Below, one piece after another: positions 51,640-61,244 of a DNA stretch of 64,000 nt. Within the stretch, counting starts at the first letter, position 1; every line of letters begins with the position of its first letter. The position numbers and the translations under genes were made by a program. The notes under the pieces were generated by a model. The model saw nothing but the letters and a program-made list of their open reading frames with translations, made no database searches and had not been told where the DNA came from. Source of the stretch: Orbus sasakiae. Its GTDB lineage: Bacteria; Pseudomonadota; Gammaproteobacteria; Enterobacterales; Orbaceae. The DNA is taken from assembly GCF_039542345.1 (NCBI RefSeq), contig NZ_BAABHY010000001.1:620001-684000 (forward strand). The letters run 5' to 3'.

Positions 51640-51666
51640 AAAACTGAATGTTAAACATTCAGTTTT
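51640..51666. terminator. Bidirectional rho-independent terminator
   Basis: AAAACTGAATG/CATTCAGTTTT with a five-base loop between convergent SemiSWEET and ubiT genes. Confidence 0.88.
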
Positions 51667-51679
51667 ATTGTGTGTCGTT

Positions 51680-52171
51680 TTAGTGAGTTTTATTGTGACT
51701 CGACTCAATAAAATTAGCAAGATTTTCAAGCCCTAAGCGGACGACTTTTGGCATTGATGTTAAATCGATAGAATCCATAAGATTTTTAACGCACAATCCT
51801 AATTCGGTATCACCTTCAACAATTAATTTTCGTTGAAAAAATAGCGTGTCGGGATCTTGACGCTGAGTCGCAATTAATACCAAATCATTTGTATTACCAC
51901 TAAAGCTGACATCTGCAATTTCAGAACGACTTACTACTAGCTTGTTATTTACATTACTAATATACCAAACTAATTGTAAATCACGTACTTCGATTTTTAG
52001 CCATCGGTTTTCTAAAAAGTCTAAATCCCCATCAGCTAACGATTGTTCAAATTGTGCTTGTAAAAGCTGTTCAATGATTTTCTGTTTAACTGAAAAGGGG
52101 ACCATTTGTAATGGTTTACTCAACACTACGGGCGCATTTTCAACTAAAAGTGAATGGACTTTATTTAACAT
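51680..52171 (-). CDS. ubiT: Ubiquinone biosynthesis accessory factor UbiT (SCP2 domain)
   Basis: About 163 residues starting MLNKVHSLLVE; the second ATG has AGGA at proper distance. The product is a single SCP2 lipid-binding domain (LADGDLDFLENRWLKIEVRD and FQRKLIVEGDTELGLCVKN). UbiT binds ubiquinone precursors for oxygen-independent ubiquinone synthesis together with the hydroxylases UbiU and UbiV, which are not in this window. The anaerobic pathway suits a host gut or microaerobic habitat. Confidence 0.85.
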   Translation of the reverse strand: MLNKVHSLLVENAPVVLSKPLQMVPFSVKQKIIEQLLQAQFEQSLADGDLDFLENRWLKIEVRDLQLVWYISNVNNKLVVSRSEIADVSFSGNTNDLVLIATQRQDPDTLFFQRKLIVEGDTELGLCVKNLMDSIDLTSMPKVVRLGLENLANFIESSHNKTH

Positions 52172-52191
52172 ATTCATTCCTAAAGCAATAA

Positions 52192-53829
52192 CTAGTTGTT
52201 TTCAGAAATCATGGCTTCATATAAATCAAGGTCATGATTAAGTCGTTCGAACGTTTCTTCTGAAATTTCATTACGAATCTTAAGTTGATACAGTGACGAA
52301 CGCTCAGAACCAATTGCCACTAAACGCATACGTCTTTCTAAATTTTCTGCCTCTAAGGCTTTTTCTTCAAGATTTTTTAGTCCAGTACGTCTACGCAGTG
52401 ATCCTATGACACGTGAGCCGACTTCGTGAACAATCTCATTATCAATACCATCAGATGTATCGAGTAAAAGGCTGTTTTGCATTTTTTCAAGACTTGCAAT
52501 TGCATCTTCCGCCATATGACCTTTAGCATAAAGAAGCTCATTATCAATTTCACTGTTATCTAAAATGACTCTACCGCGTAACAAGATTGGTAAAATAATT
52601 ACGGCCACCACTAATGAGACTAAAATTACACCTGTTGCAATAAACACCAATTCATAACGGCCTGGAATTTTTGTCGAAATAGGAATAGATAGCACACCCG
52701 CTAGCGTTATCGCACCACGTACACCAGCAAAAGTCGAAATGAGTAAATCCCGCGTGGTATAGCTTTTAAATGCCAGTGGTCTTTTTACACCAAATGGTAG
52801 CGTCGGCAAATGTTTCATGGTCCATAACCACAAGAAACGCGTTCCCATTAATACCACAAATACAAAGAATACCACTAATGTCAGTTGCCAAAGTTCAATT
52901 GAGGCATCTGTTTGGTTAGCAACATAGGTTTCAGTGATGATACTTGGTAACTGTAAACCGAGTAAAGTAAAGATAACACCATTAAATACAAAGGTTAACA
53001 TTGACCAAGTACTTTCAGACTGGAGTCGTGTGGTGAGTGGTGCATTACGCATAATTCCTGATTGTTTTACCGTCATACCGGCGCTGACCGCTGCCAAGAT
53101 ACCCGATGCATGTAAAAAATGTTCGGCGATTAAGTAAACGGCAAAAGGCAGTAAGAATAATAGAACAATCTGAATGGATGAGTCATTATTCGTTAGTTGG
53201 TTTATCTTACGTAAGATGATGATATAGATCCAAGTGAAAAGTGCACCAACTGCAAGACCACCTAATGCAGAAACAAAAAATGCTAACGAAATATTGAGAA
53301 TGTCAAATTCCATTGCTCCAATGGCAATAGCAACAGCAAACTTTAAGCTTACAAGGCCTGATGCGTCATTCATTAAGGCTTCCCCCTCAATGATTTCCAT
53401 TTTGCTTTTTTCGATTCGCCCTTTACCGACAATACCACCTAATGCCACGGCATCTGTTGGGGATAGCACTGCAGCAAGCGCCATAGCGGCGGGTAGTGAA
53501 ACATTCGGTAGGATCCAATGTAATATATAACCTAAAGCAACAACGGTGATAATGACAAGGACTAAAGCCAAACCAACAATTTCGCGTACATTGTGTACGA
53601 AATCTTTAATCGCTGTTTTCCTTCCGTCATCAAATAGTAACGGAGGGATGAAAAGTAGTAAAAATAATTCAGGATCAAACTGTTCTTCGTAAAGATGAAA
53701 AGCAGCTAAAATACATCCCAACAATATCTGCATAAGTGGTAATGGTATTTGAAATGGAAATAATCTAACGATAATCCCGGAAATGGATACAAGCAAAATA
53801 AGAATGAGAATTGTTGAGAATAAAGCCAT
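52192..53829 (-). CDS. CPA1-type Na+/H+ antiporter
   Basis: A 545-residue inner-membrane antiporter with 12-13 helices and a long soluble C-terminal tail. Signature segments are LFIPPLLFDDGRK, the catalytic LSPTDAVALGGIVGK, EGEALMNDASGLVSL with the ND pair, and FAGVRGAITLAGVL. The tail (from about residue 420) is charged and may regulate activity. It resembles E. coli YjcE. It is upstream of ubiT with a 20-base gap, so they may be co-transcribed. Confidence 0.88.
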   Translation of the reverse strand: MALFSTILILILLVSISGIIVRLFPFQIPLPLMQILLGCILAAFHLYEEQFDPELFLLLFIPPLLFDDGRKTAIKDFVHNVREIVGLALVLVIITVVALGYILHWILPNVSLPAAMALAAVLSPTDAVALGGIVGKGRIEKSKMEIIEGEALMNDASGLVSLKFAVAIAIGAMEFDILNISLAFFVSALGGLAVGALFTWIYIIILRKINQLTNNDSSIQIVLLFLLPFAVYLIAEHFLHASGILAAVSAGMTVKQSGIMRNAPLTTRLQSESTWSMLTFVFNGVIFTLLGLQLPSIITETYVANQTDASIELWQLTLVVFFVFVVLMGTRFLWLWTMKHLPTLPFGVKRPLAFKSYTTRDLLISTFAGVRGAITLAGVLSIPISTKIPGRYELVFIATGVILVSLVVAVIILPILLRGRVILDNSEIDNELLYAKGHMAEDAIASLEKMQNSLLLDTSDGIDNEIVHEVGSRVIGSLRRRTGLKNLEEKALEAENLERRMRLVAIGSERSSLYQLKIRNEISEETFERLNHDLDLYEAMISENN

Positions 53830-53989
53830 GATATTTTTATAATTTAGTTTTTTATATTAGTGGTTACCTATTATAGCGTAAATTTTTCTCAAATTCAGTT
53901 TAAAGATGATGAAATTCAGTCTTTTTTTAACAAAAATTGCGTTCTTTTTGTTATAGTAAACAACATATATATTTTTTGATGATAATAAG

Positions 53990-54682
53990 ATGAAAGATTG
54001 GCAAAGAGCATTCGTTTTACATAACAGACCGTACAGTGAAACGAGTCTAATGGTTGATCTTTTTATCGAATCAAAAGGGCGTATAACTGCAATTGCAAAA
54101 GGCGCGCGCCGTAAACGATCTGCACTAAAAGGTTTATTACAACCCTTTACACCTTTAATTGTCCAATACAGTGGTAATGGTAATGTCAAAACCTTATCAC
54201 AAGTTGAAGCCTCATCTTTGTCATTACCCTTATTCGGTCATGCGCTATACAGTGGTTTTTATTTAAATGAATTGATTCATCGCGTGATTGTATCAGAAGT
54301 GGATAGTTCTGAATTATTCCAGGCGTATCTTGAAGCCCTTCAGCAACTCGCTCAACATATTCATCCGGAAAAAGTGTTACGGCAATTTGAGTTAATTTTG
54401 TTGGAAAGCTTAGGCTATAGTGTCGATTTTGAACATTGTAGTGCAACTGGAGACGCGATTGTCGATTCGATGTATTATCAGTATCAACCCGAGCAGGGCT
54501 TTATCAGTAGTTTAATGCAAAATTCTACGAGTTATACAGGAAAAGAACTTAGGGCATTTGCGGATAAGAATTTTAATGATGCTGATAGTCTAAAAGCCGC
54601 TAAGCGCTTTACACGAATGGCATTGAAACCTTATGTCGGTTCAAAGCCATTTAAAAGTCGAGAGTTATTTTTGAAGCTATAA
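53990..54682 (+). CDS. recO: DNA repair protein RecO
   Basis: A 230-residue protein with an N-terminal OB fold (WQRAFVLHNRPYSETSLMVD) and a helical C-terminal domain ending AAKRFTRMALKPYVGSKPFK. RecO anneals SSB-coated DNA and loads RecA with RecR. In E. coli it follows era, which is not beside it here. It ends somewhat earlier than E. coli RecO. Confidence 0.95.
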   Translation: MKDWQRAFVLHNRPYSETSLMVDLFIESKGRITAIAKGARRKRSALKGLLQPFTPLIVQYSGNGNVKTLSQVEASSLSLPLFGHALYSGFYLNELIHRVIVSEVDSSELFQAYLEALQQLAQHIHPEKVLRQFELILLESLGYSVDFEHCSATGDAIVDSMYYQYQPEQGFISSLMQNSTSYTGKELRAFADKNFNDADSLKAAKRFTRMALKPYVGSKPFKSRELFLKL

Positions 54683-54684
54683 AA

Positions 54685-54707
54685 AAATACGGCTCGGGGC
54701 CGTATTT
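54685..54707. terminator. Bidirectional rho-independent terminator
   Basis: AAATACGGC/GCCGTATTT with a five-base loop between convergent recO and mlaA. Confidence 0.85.
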
Positions 54708-54716
54708 AAAATAGTG

Positions 54717-55475
54717 CTATTCTGCATCAATATCATCAAGATATTTACTGATTGCTTGCTCGCGCTGTTGCTGACGTTTTTCATCGACTTGACCACCTGA
54801 TGCTAAAAAGTCATAGCGTTGGAAGTAAGCATTGCGTAAAAAGTTATATGGATCATTACTGTTATTCAATAAATCCTCATATTCAAGTGCCACAGCACGT
54901 GATTCGATACCATCAAATGCCCAACGAGCAATACTTGCTTCGATTGATAACCAGTATAATGGTGGGTAAAGTGAATCGACAAGTAATCCCCCATCTTCTC
55001 TTAATGTTGCTTGTCCGTAAAATGGTAATACCACATAAGGTCCGTAAGGCACATCATAATGACCTAAAACGGTACCAAAGGATTGTCGATTCCCTTTTTG
55101 TAATTGAGGATCAGCCATTCCTGCAACATCAATTAATCCACCTAAACCAAATACAGTATTTAACATAAATCTAGCAAGGTGTACGCCCATTTGTTGAACA
55201 TTACCTTGTAGTAAACTATTTAATGCTGATGCAGGTTCAGTTAAGTTTGATGATACACCACTAATACTACTTCGTACTGGTGATGGAACATAATCTTTCC
55301 ATGCAACAGCAACCGGTCTAACCAAGTAAGGGTCGAGGACATTATAGTTAAAACTAAACATCGCATTGTTAAAACCAGATAAAGGGTCTGAATACGTATT
55401 TGTTTCAGCGTTGTAAGTTGCACAGCCACTGAGTGTCATGACCGAAAGCATTAAACCAAATATTCTTTTTTTCAT
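54717..55475 (-). CDS. mlaA: MlaA outer-membrane lipoprotein (VacJ)
   Basis: A 252-residue lipoprotein (lipobox MTLSGC). MlaA removes surface phospholipids from the outer membrane and passes them to MlaC. NAMFSFNYNVLDPYLVRPVA, the TVFGLGGLIDVA ring segment and GHYDVPYGPYVVLPFYGQ are family hallmarks. The other mla genes are elsewhere, as usual. Confidence 0.95.
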   Translation of the reverse strand: MKKRIFGLMLSVMTLSGCATYNAETNTYSDPLSGFNNAMFSFNYNVLDPYLVRPVAVAWKDYVPSPVRSSISGVSSNLTEPASALNSLLQGNVQQMGVHLARFMLNTVFGLGGLIDVAGMADPQLQKGNRQSFGTVLGHYDVPYGPYVVLPFYGQATLREDGGLLVDSLYPPLYWLSIEASIARWAFDGIESRAVALEYEDLLNNSNDPYNFLRNAYFQRYDFLASGGQVDEKRQQQREQAISKYLDDIDAE

Positions 55476-55666
55476 ATTATTTATTGCATTAAGTGTTAGT
55501 TGATCTTGTTATAGTGGTACATTGTAACATTGAGTTGCAAAATTTCCGAAAAATTTAATCTTCTTTTGAAATATAATTTCAATAAAAATCGCACAGAATG
55601 CTTATTGAAATTGGGGTAAAGAAATTCTGGAAAATTTTTGTAAATACTTTAAAATAAGCCGCCTAT

Positions 55667-55738
55667 GACCTCATAGTTAAATGGATATAACGAGCCCCTC
55701 CTAAGGGCTAGTTGCAGGTTCGATTCCTGCTGGGGTCA
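55667..55738 (+). tRNA. tRNA-Arg (CCT), no encoded CCA
   Basis: A 72-base cloverleaf with acceptor GACCTCA/TGGGGTC (one G-U pair), anticodon loop CTCCTAA reading CCT and a T-arm GCAGGTTCGATTCCTGC. It matches E. coli argW closely. After the discriminator A the sequence is ATA, so CCA must be added by the nucleotidyltransferase, unlike the other two tRNAs here. argW-type genes are frequent integration sites. Confidence 0.93.
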
Positions 55739-55899
55739 ATATTATTTAGCCTAATAAAGTTAACTAAAGTCTAATAAAACCTTTTACATCAATGAATCAA
55801 CAATAATTTGATGTCTAATGAAGTTCAAAGAAAACTATCACGCACTCAACGAAAAAATATCAACTTAGATGTTGAGTGATTCCCACAAACTTATGCATG
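55739..55899. other. Gene-free stretch after tRNA-Arg
   Basis: A+T-rich DNA with broken frames leading into the IS5-like relic; no repeat of the tRNA 3' end was found. Confidence 0.4.
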
Positions 55900-56125
55900 G
55901 TATAGCCCACGTCAAAACTGCCGAGTTATTTATCAGTCGTAAATAAATTCGTCACAATAGCAGATCTGCTTTATGTCGGTCAGTAATATGGTCATGAAAA
56001 CGGATGGTAATGCCAACATGAACTCCAACAAAAAGAGAGCTGAAAATAAGGTAGAACCTGCGTTCGCTTTTCTAATGTCATTCGGTACTTACATGAGTAT
56101 GGTAAAGTGGATATAGAATATTAAA
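55900..56125 (+). pseudogene. IS5-family transposase remnant
   Basis: Fragments such as SVVNKFVTIADLLYVGQ, YGHENGW and KRAENKVEPAFAFLMSFGTY resemble, in order, the central and C-terminal parts of IS5-type DDE transposases (NVHD...LLHGEE, DAGY, and RxRVEHPFA...MGY). Stops and a frame change separate them, so the element is dead. It sits just beyond the tRNA-Arg. Confidence 0.5.
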
Positions 56126-56560
56126 AAAGTAACGCAAACCCATTTTAAATTATTTTTTATTGCTCACTCATCACCGTTATCCCCTTGCTCATGGAGATTT
56201 ATTTAGTAAATTATATCAATAGGTGAATTTGATTATCTTGCCATGATATTCATTGTAAATTATTTGTTAATAATCGTGTTTTTTAAAAAACATTAAATTT
56301 TTCAAATAGTACAATCACACACTTCAAATCCTTTGCATCAGCTATGATTAATCTGATGAGACAGAACTTCTCAAATTGTTAAAAAATTTTAAATTTCTTT
56401 ACAATTTAAATTTGCGTTAAGTTATCGAAATGATATAAAAATATAATTTTATAACTGTTTATTTAATTGTAATAAACACAAGAATCAAGCGTGCATTATT
56501 TCGATGTATTTTGTTTAAGATACGATCAGTTTTATGATGCTGTAAGTAATGGAGAAGACA
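56126..56560. other. Gene-free stretch
   Basis: Strongly A+T-rich with no supported gene. It ends with GGAGAAGACA, the ribosome-binding site of the next gene. Confidence 0.4.
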
Positions 56561-57040
56561 ATGATCACTTATGAAGATATTTGTAGTAAATATAATGATA
56601 TGAGGGTTGCTTGTCTGGATAATAAAAATAGCCTTGCTAATCAGATTAATCAACTGTTCCTATTTATACGAAATGATTTGGGGTTATCAGGTCGTGTGTG
56701 GAAAGACCATGATGGTAGTCTTAATACTTATGTTAATATTTTAGACTTATCAAAATCACCACCAACCGTATCAGATGCGTATTCATTAAATTATCAGTTT
56801 AATGGTAAAAATCCATATTGTCTTTTTGGCATTGAAATTATATTAGAACAAGCTAAAAACGCGTATCCGAAAACACAATATCATATTAAGCTTAATGCGA
56901 AGCTCAATGAGGGTAACGTGATCATGTCAGTTGAGAAAAATGGTGAATATAACGAATTTATCATTGATACCACAAGCAATCAAAAATTTGTGGAAATAGC
57001 CCGTTTTATTAAACAAACACTGCTTGAAACATTTTCTTAA
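56561..57040 (+). CDS. Hypothetical cytoplasmic protein
   Basis: About 159 residues from MITYEDICSKYNDMRVACLD. A GGAG ribosome-binding site is well placed for this ATG and would be inside the frame for an earlier one. No signal peptide or membrane segment. Helical N-terminus followed by a beta-rich C-terminal half (YHIKLNAKLNEGNVIMSVEK). I recognise no family. It may be cargo of the mobile DNA next to tRNA-Arg. Confidence 0.65.
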   Translation: MITYEDICSKYNDMRVACLDNKNSLANQINQLFLFIRNDLGLSGRVWKDHDGSLNTYVNILDLSKSPPTVSDAYSLNYQFNGKNPYCLFGIEIILEQAKNAYPKTQYHIKLNAKLNEGNVIMSVEKNGEYNEFIIDTTSNQKFVEIARFIKQTLLETFS

Positions 57041-57223
57041 TATAGTGATAGGTTATTTTATTGTTGGTAGGCGTAATAGACCTATAATTAATATTTTCGA
57101 TGGTGTAAGTGCCGTGTAGTAATAATCATTTCATTCTTCACCTTAACTTCACATAAAACTCAACGTGATTTCATTTTGTTTTGTTATTTTTATACTGTTT
57201 AAAGTATAAATAAGGAAAAAACA

Positions 57224-58597
57224 ATGCATTCACGTTTCTCATTACTGTTTAAAATCTTAACGCTAACTGGGCTTATTTTAGTTATGATGATTCCTATGGC
57301 GATGATCATGGGGGTTATTCAAGAGCGTTCCTACTATCAAAATGAAGTGATTGATTCGGTCAGTCAAAGCAGTAGTTATTCACAAAAAATTATTGGTCCT
57401 ATTATTGTCATTCCCTATACGCTAACAACATTAGAGTATCGTGATAAACAAAAGTTTTATACGCAAAATAAATACCTGCGTTATGTTTTACCACAAAAAC
57501 TGGAAGTGGATGCCAATACGGATATATCAGCCAGACATATTGGCATTTATCAGGCACAAGTATACCAAGCCCAATTAAAATTTACGGGAAGTTTTGATCC
57601 TGTTGAATTAGACACATTGCAAAATAATGAAAACATTGAAATTGAAAAGCCGTATTTAATCGTGATGATCAGTGATACGCGTGGGATTATGCAAGTCCCC
57701 CTTATGACACTCAACGGTAAGAATATTGAGTTTGAACCGGGTGTTAATCAGAGTGATATTTATAATGCTCAGGGAATAAATGCACCGATGTCACTAGAAG
57801 AGGTCACAGGAAAAAAACTTGATTTTAACTTTTCACTATTGTTACAAGGCACCAAAGATTTATCAATCGTTCCGTTAGGTCGCTCTAGTCAGTATCATCT
57901 GAAGGGTAATTGGCCACACCCTAACTTTATTGGTTATACTTTACCATCCCAACGCTTAATTGATGAGAAGGGATTTGACGCAACATGGCAAAGTAGCTGG
58001 TATGCAAATAACATCAATAGCTTATTTGCAAAGGATGTGAATATTAGTCGTAATGCGTCAAGCTATAGTGATTATCCTGCTTTCAAAACCAGCTTTGTTG
58101 AGACCGTCGATGAATACCAAATGACAGAAAGGGCAGTAAAATATGCTATCTTGTTTATTGTATTAACATTTATATGTTTCTTTATTTTTGAAATGTTAAA
58201 ACAGTTAAAAATTCACCCTGTGCAATATTTATTGGTGGGGATGGCATTAACAATATTCTATTTATTATTGTTGGCATTATCAGAACATATTGGCTTTTTA
58301 TTGGCTTATGTGATGGGGGCATTTGCTTGTAGTGGACTTATTGGATTTTATCTTTCTGCGGTATTAAAAGGAATCAAATGGGGAAGCATATTCACTTCAT
58401 TCTTACTGCTGCTCTACATGATTCTTTATTTTGTGATGATTTCAGAGGGGAATGCCTTATTATTAGGTAGTATTTTACTCTTTGTTGTTTTAGGTGGCAT
58501 TATGATTTTAACGCGCCATATCGATTGGTATAAAGTTGCGCAAATCAGCCATAATAAAAATACACAGAAAATAAAAAAGCCAGAAGAGAATAATTAA
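57224..58597 (+). CDS. creD: Inner-membrane protein CreD
   Basis: A 457-residue membrane protein with one N-terminal helix, a large periplasmic domain (about residues 45-300, starting ERSYYQNEVIDSVSQSSSYS) and five or six C-terminal helices. It is typical of CreD, which relates to colicin E2 tolerance and envelope integrity in E. coli. The usual creABC genes are not here, so its control is unknown. Confidence 0.9.
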   Translation: MHSRFSLLFKILTLTGLILVMMIPMAMIMGVIQERSYYQNEVIDSVSQSSSYSQKIIGPIIVIPYTLTTLEYRDKQKFYTQNKYLRYVLPQKLEVDANTDISARHIGIYQAQVYQAQLKFTGSFDPVELDTLQNNENIEIEKPYLIVMISDTRGIMQVPLMTLNGKNIEFEPGVNQSDIYNAQGINAPMSLEEVTGKKLDFNFSLLLQGTKDLSIVPLGRSSQYHLKGNWPHPNFIGYTLPSQRLIDEKGFDATWQSSWYANNINSLFAKDVNISRNASSYSDYPAFKTSFVETVDEYQMTERAVKYAILFIVLTFICFFIFEMLKQLKIHPVQYLLVGMALTIFYLLLLALSEHIGFLLAYVMGAFACSGLIGFYLSAVLKGIKWGSIFTSFLLLLYMILYFVMISEGNALLLGSILLFVVLGGIMILTRHIDWYKVAQISHNKNTQKIKKPEENN

Positions 58598-58637
58598 TCA
58601 ATTTGGGGTATTTCGCGCCATCATTGGCGCGCAATGG

Positions 58638-59519
58638 TTAATTTGCTAGTTGCCAAAAAGATGAGATGATCTTTTCTGATAAACGCCTTTTTTGCACACA
58701 AATGCCAATATCAAAAGGTTCAATCAAGCTTGTTGGCCACTCAATAATTCGTTCTCTGATGCGCTCAGGACTATTTTCCATGACAACTTTAGGTAATAAA
58801 GCAACGCCACATCCAACAGCTACCATCGATACAATTGCTTCGTGTCCGGCGACGGTTGCATAGATTTTTGGGGATTGAATTTTATTTTGTTTAAACCATT
58901 GATCTATACGCTGCCGACTTGGTCCATGCTCTGGTAAAATAAATGGAATATGATTCCAGTCAGGCTGTTTTTGATGCAATCTATCGCTAAACGTACTGCG
59001 CAATCTGGGGATCAAAAGTACCATTTCAATTTCACCAATTTTAACAAACTCAATACTTGATGGTAATTGTTTCGGTTGGCCTGCAATGGCTAAATCTGCT
59101 TCGTTAGACTGAATTTTACTTACTGCGTCAGCTGCATCGCCTGTCGTTAATTTTATTTCAACTAGTGGATACAACACTCGAAATTTATCGAGAATATCGG
59201 GCAAATGGCTGTAAGCTGCAGTAACTGAACAAAATAAGCTCAGTTCTCCACTGAGTAGTTGATTAGATTGATCTAAATTTTGTTGTAATTGGCGATAATC
59301 TGATAATACTTGATTAGCAAACTGTTTGAGTTGCATACCGGCATCAGTAATATGAACTGAACGGTTGTCGCGTATAAATAAGGGTTGTCCAACGTCATCT
59401 TCTAGTCGTTGAATTTGCCTTGATAAGGTCGATGGCGTCATGTGCATGATTTTAGCGGTTAAACCAAAATGGTTGGTTTCACACAATGTCAGAAATGTTT
59501 TTAATGCTTGTATATCCAT
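58638..59519 (-). CDS. ilvY: LysR-type activator IlvY
   Basis: A 293-residue LysR regulator that activates ilvC when acetolactate or acetohydroxybutyrate bind. The N-terminal helix-turn-helix contains MHMTPSTLSRQIQRLEDDVG. The effector domain shares long runs with E. coli IlvY: FCSVTAAYSHLPDILDKFR and AGHEAIVSMVAVGCGVALLP. It is divergent from ilvC as in E. coli. Confidence 0.95.
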   Translation of the reverse strand: MDIQALKTFLTLCETNHFGLTAKIMHMTPSTLSRQIQRLEDDVGQPLFIRDNRSVHITDAGMQLKQFANQVLSDYRQLQQNLDQSNQLLSGELSLFCSVTAAYSHLPDILDKFRVLYPLVEIKLTTGDAADAVSKIQSNEADLAIAGQPKQLPSSIEFVKIGEIEMVLLIPRLRSTFSDRLHQKQPDWNHIPFILPEHGPSRQRIDQWFKQNKIQSPKIYATVAGHEAIVSMVAVGCGVALLPKVVMENSPERIRERIIEWPTSLIEPFDIGICVQKRRLSEKIISSFWQLAN

Positions 59520-59537
59520 AATCCATCAACGCTATTT

Positions 59538-59554
59538 GTTGCAAAAATCGCAAC
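59538..59554. promoter_or_regulatory. Candidate IlvY operator
   Basis: GTTGC-N7-GCAAC, containing a LysR-type T-N11-A core, lies 20 bases upstream of the ilvY start in the ilvY-ilvC gap. Position and symmetry fit an autoregulatory/activator site. Confidence 0.55.
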
Positions 59555-59718
59555 GTAATGTTTTAAATATATCAATTTTAGCAATAAAAAAAATAAAGTA
59601 TAGTAGCAGAACTTTATTTGAGGTAATTTGTATTTAGCGTTAAAGAATGATTTAATCCAAATCACTTATCTCACTTGATACTACATCAAAATTTAATTCT
59701 ATTTTCAGGGGAAAAACA

Positions 59719-61197
59719 ATGTCAAATTATTTTAACACACTACGCTGGCGTGAAAAATTAGAACAATTAGGTAAATGCCGTTTTATGGGGCGTGATGAAT
59801 TTGCTCAAGAAGCAAATTTCTTAAAAGGTAAAAAAATTGTAATTGTTGGTTGTGGTGCGCAAGGCTTAAACCAAGGCCTTAATATGCGTGACTCTGGTTT
59901 AGATATTGCTTATGCGCTACGCCAAGAAGCGATTACTGAAAAACGTGCATCTTGGAAGAAAGCAAGTGAAAATGGCTTTAAAGTGGGAACTTATGAAGAA
60001 TTAATTCCCTCAGCTGATTTAGTGATTAACTTAACACCAGACAAACAACACACTGCAGTTGTTCAAGCCGTTCAGCCATTAATGAAAAATGGTGCAGCAT
60101 TAGGTTACTCACATGGATTTAATATTGTTGAAGTCGGTGAGAAAATCCGTTCTGACATTACTGTTGTGATGGTTGCACCAAAATGCCCAGGTACTGAAGT
60201 GCGTGAAGAATATAAACGTGGTTTTGGTGTACCAACACTTATCGCCGTTCACCCTGCAAATGATCCAAAAGGTGAAGGTCTGGCAATTGCTAAAGCATGG
60301 GCTGCGGCAACAGGAGGCCATCGTGCTGGTGTACTTGAATCATCATTTGTGGCAGAAGTAAAATCAGACTTAATGGGTGAACAAACCATTTTATGTGGTA
60401 TGTTACAGACAGGTTCGTTACTATGCTTCGATAAATTGGTTGCAGAAGGCGTTGATCCTGCTTACGCATGTAAATTATTACAGTTTGGTTGGGAAACGAT
60501 TACCGAAGCTTTAAAACAAGGTGGTATCACATTAATGATGGATCGTCTATCGAATCCAGCTAAATTACGTGCTAATGCTTTAGCTCAAGAATTAAAAGTG
60601 ATTATGACCGATCTTTATCGTAAACATATGGATGATATCATCTCAGGTGAATTCTCACGTACTATGATTGAAGACTGGAATAATGACGACGTTAACTTAT
60701 TAAAATGGCGTAAAGAAACCGGTGAAACTGGCTTTGAAAAAGCAGCTCAGTATCAAGGTAAGATCGATGAGCAAACTTATTTTGATCAAGGTGTTGTGAT
60801 GATTGCGATGGTGAAAGCCGGCGTTGAACTTGCATTTGAAACAATGACTGAAGCGGGTATTCTTGATGAATCAGCATACTATGAATCATTACATGAATTA
60901 CCGCTAATTGCCAATACAATTGCTCGTAAACGTTTATATGAAATGAATGTGGTTATTTCTGATACAGCTGAATATGGTAACTACTTATTCTCTAATGTGG
61001 CTATCCCATTATTACGCGAAAAATTCATGCCATTATTACAAGCGGGTGATTTAGGTAAAGCGATTCCTGAAGGTAGCGTAGATAATGCTCAATTACGTGA
61101 AGTCAATGAATCAATTCGTAACCATCCAATTGAAGTCATTGGTCATACTCTACGTAGCTATATGAAAGATATGAAAAAAATCAATGTAGCAGGGTAA
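59719..61197 (+). CDS. ilvC: Ketol-acid reductoisomerase, class II
   Basis: A 492-residue long-form enzyme that converts acetolactate to dihydroxyisovalerate in valine/isoleucine synthesis. The NADPH fold has GCGAQGLNQGLNMRDSG near residue 44, and LVINLTPDKQHT follows. The doubled C-terminal knot domain explains the length. AGGGG precedes the ATG. It is activated from the divergent ilvY. Confidence 0.97.
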   Translation: MSNYFNTLRWREKLEQLGKCRFMGRDEFAQEANFLKGKKIVIVGCGAQGLNQGLNMRDSGLDIAYALRQEAITEKRASWKKASENGFKVGTYEELIPSADLVINLTPDKQHTAVVQAVQPLMKNGAALGYSHGFNIVEVGEKIRSDITVVMVAPKCPGTEVREEYKRGFGVPTLIAVHPANDPKGEGLAIAKAWAAATGGHRAGVLESSFVAEVKSDLMGEQTILCGMLQTGSLLCFDKLVAEGVDPAYACKLLQFGWETITEALKQGGITLMMDRLSNPAKLRANALAQELKVIMTDLYRKHMDDIISGEFSRTMIEDWNNDDVNLLKWRKETGETGFEKAAQYQGKIDEQTYFDQGVVMIAMVKAGVELAFETMTEAGILDESAYYESLHELPLIANTIARKRLYEMNVVISDTAEYGNYLFSNVAIPLLREKFMPLLQAGDLGKAIPEGSVDNAQLREVNESIRNHPIEVIGHTLRSYMKDMKKINVAG

Positions 61198-61219
61198 TTC
61201 TGTTAATGTTGATTTAGCA

Positions 61220-61244
61220 AGAGCGCTTTATGCGCTCTTTTTTA
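61220..61244 (+). terminator. Rho-independent terminator after ilvC
   Basis: AGAGCGC/GCGCTCT stem with a five-base loop and a T-run. It overlaps the end of the convergent yjbR-like gene. Confidence 0.9.

Noticed and set aside
55739..56560. Intact integrative element downstream of tRNA-Arg
   Set aside because: No repeat of the tRNA 3' end and no integrase were found; only an IS5-like relic and one unknown gene.
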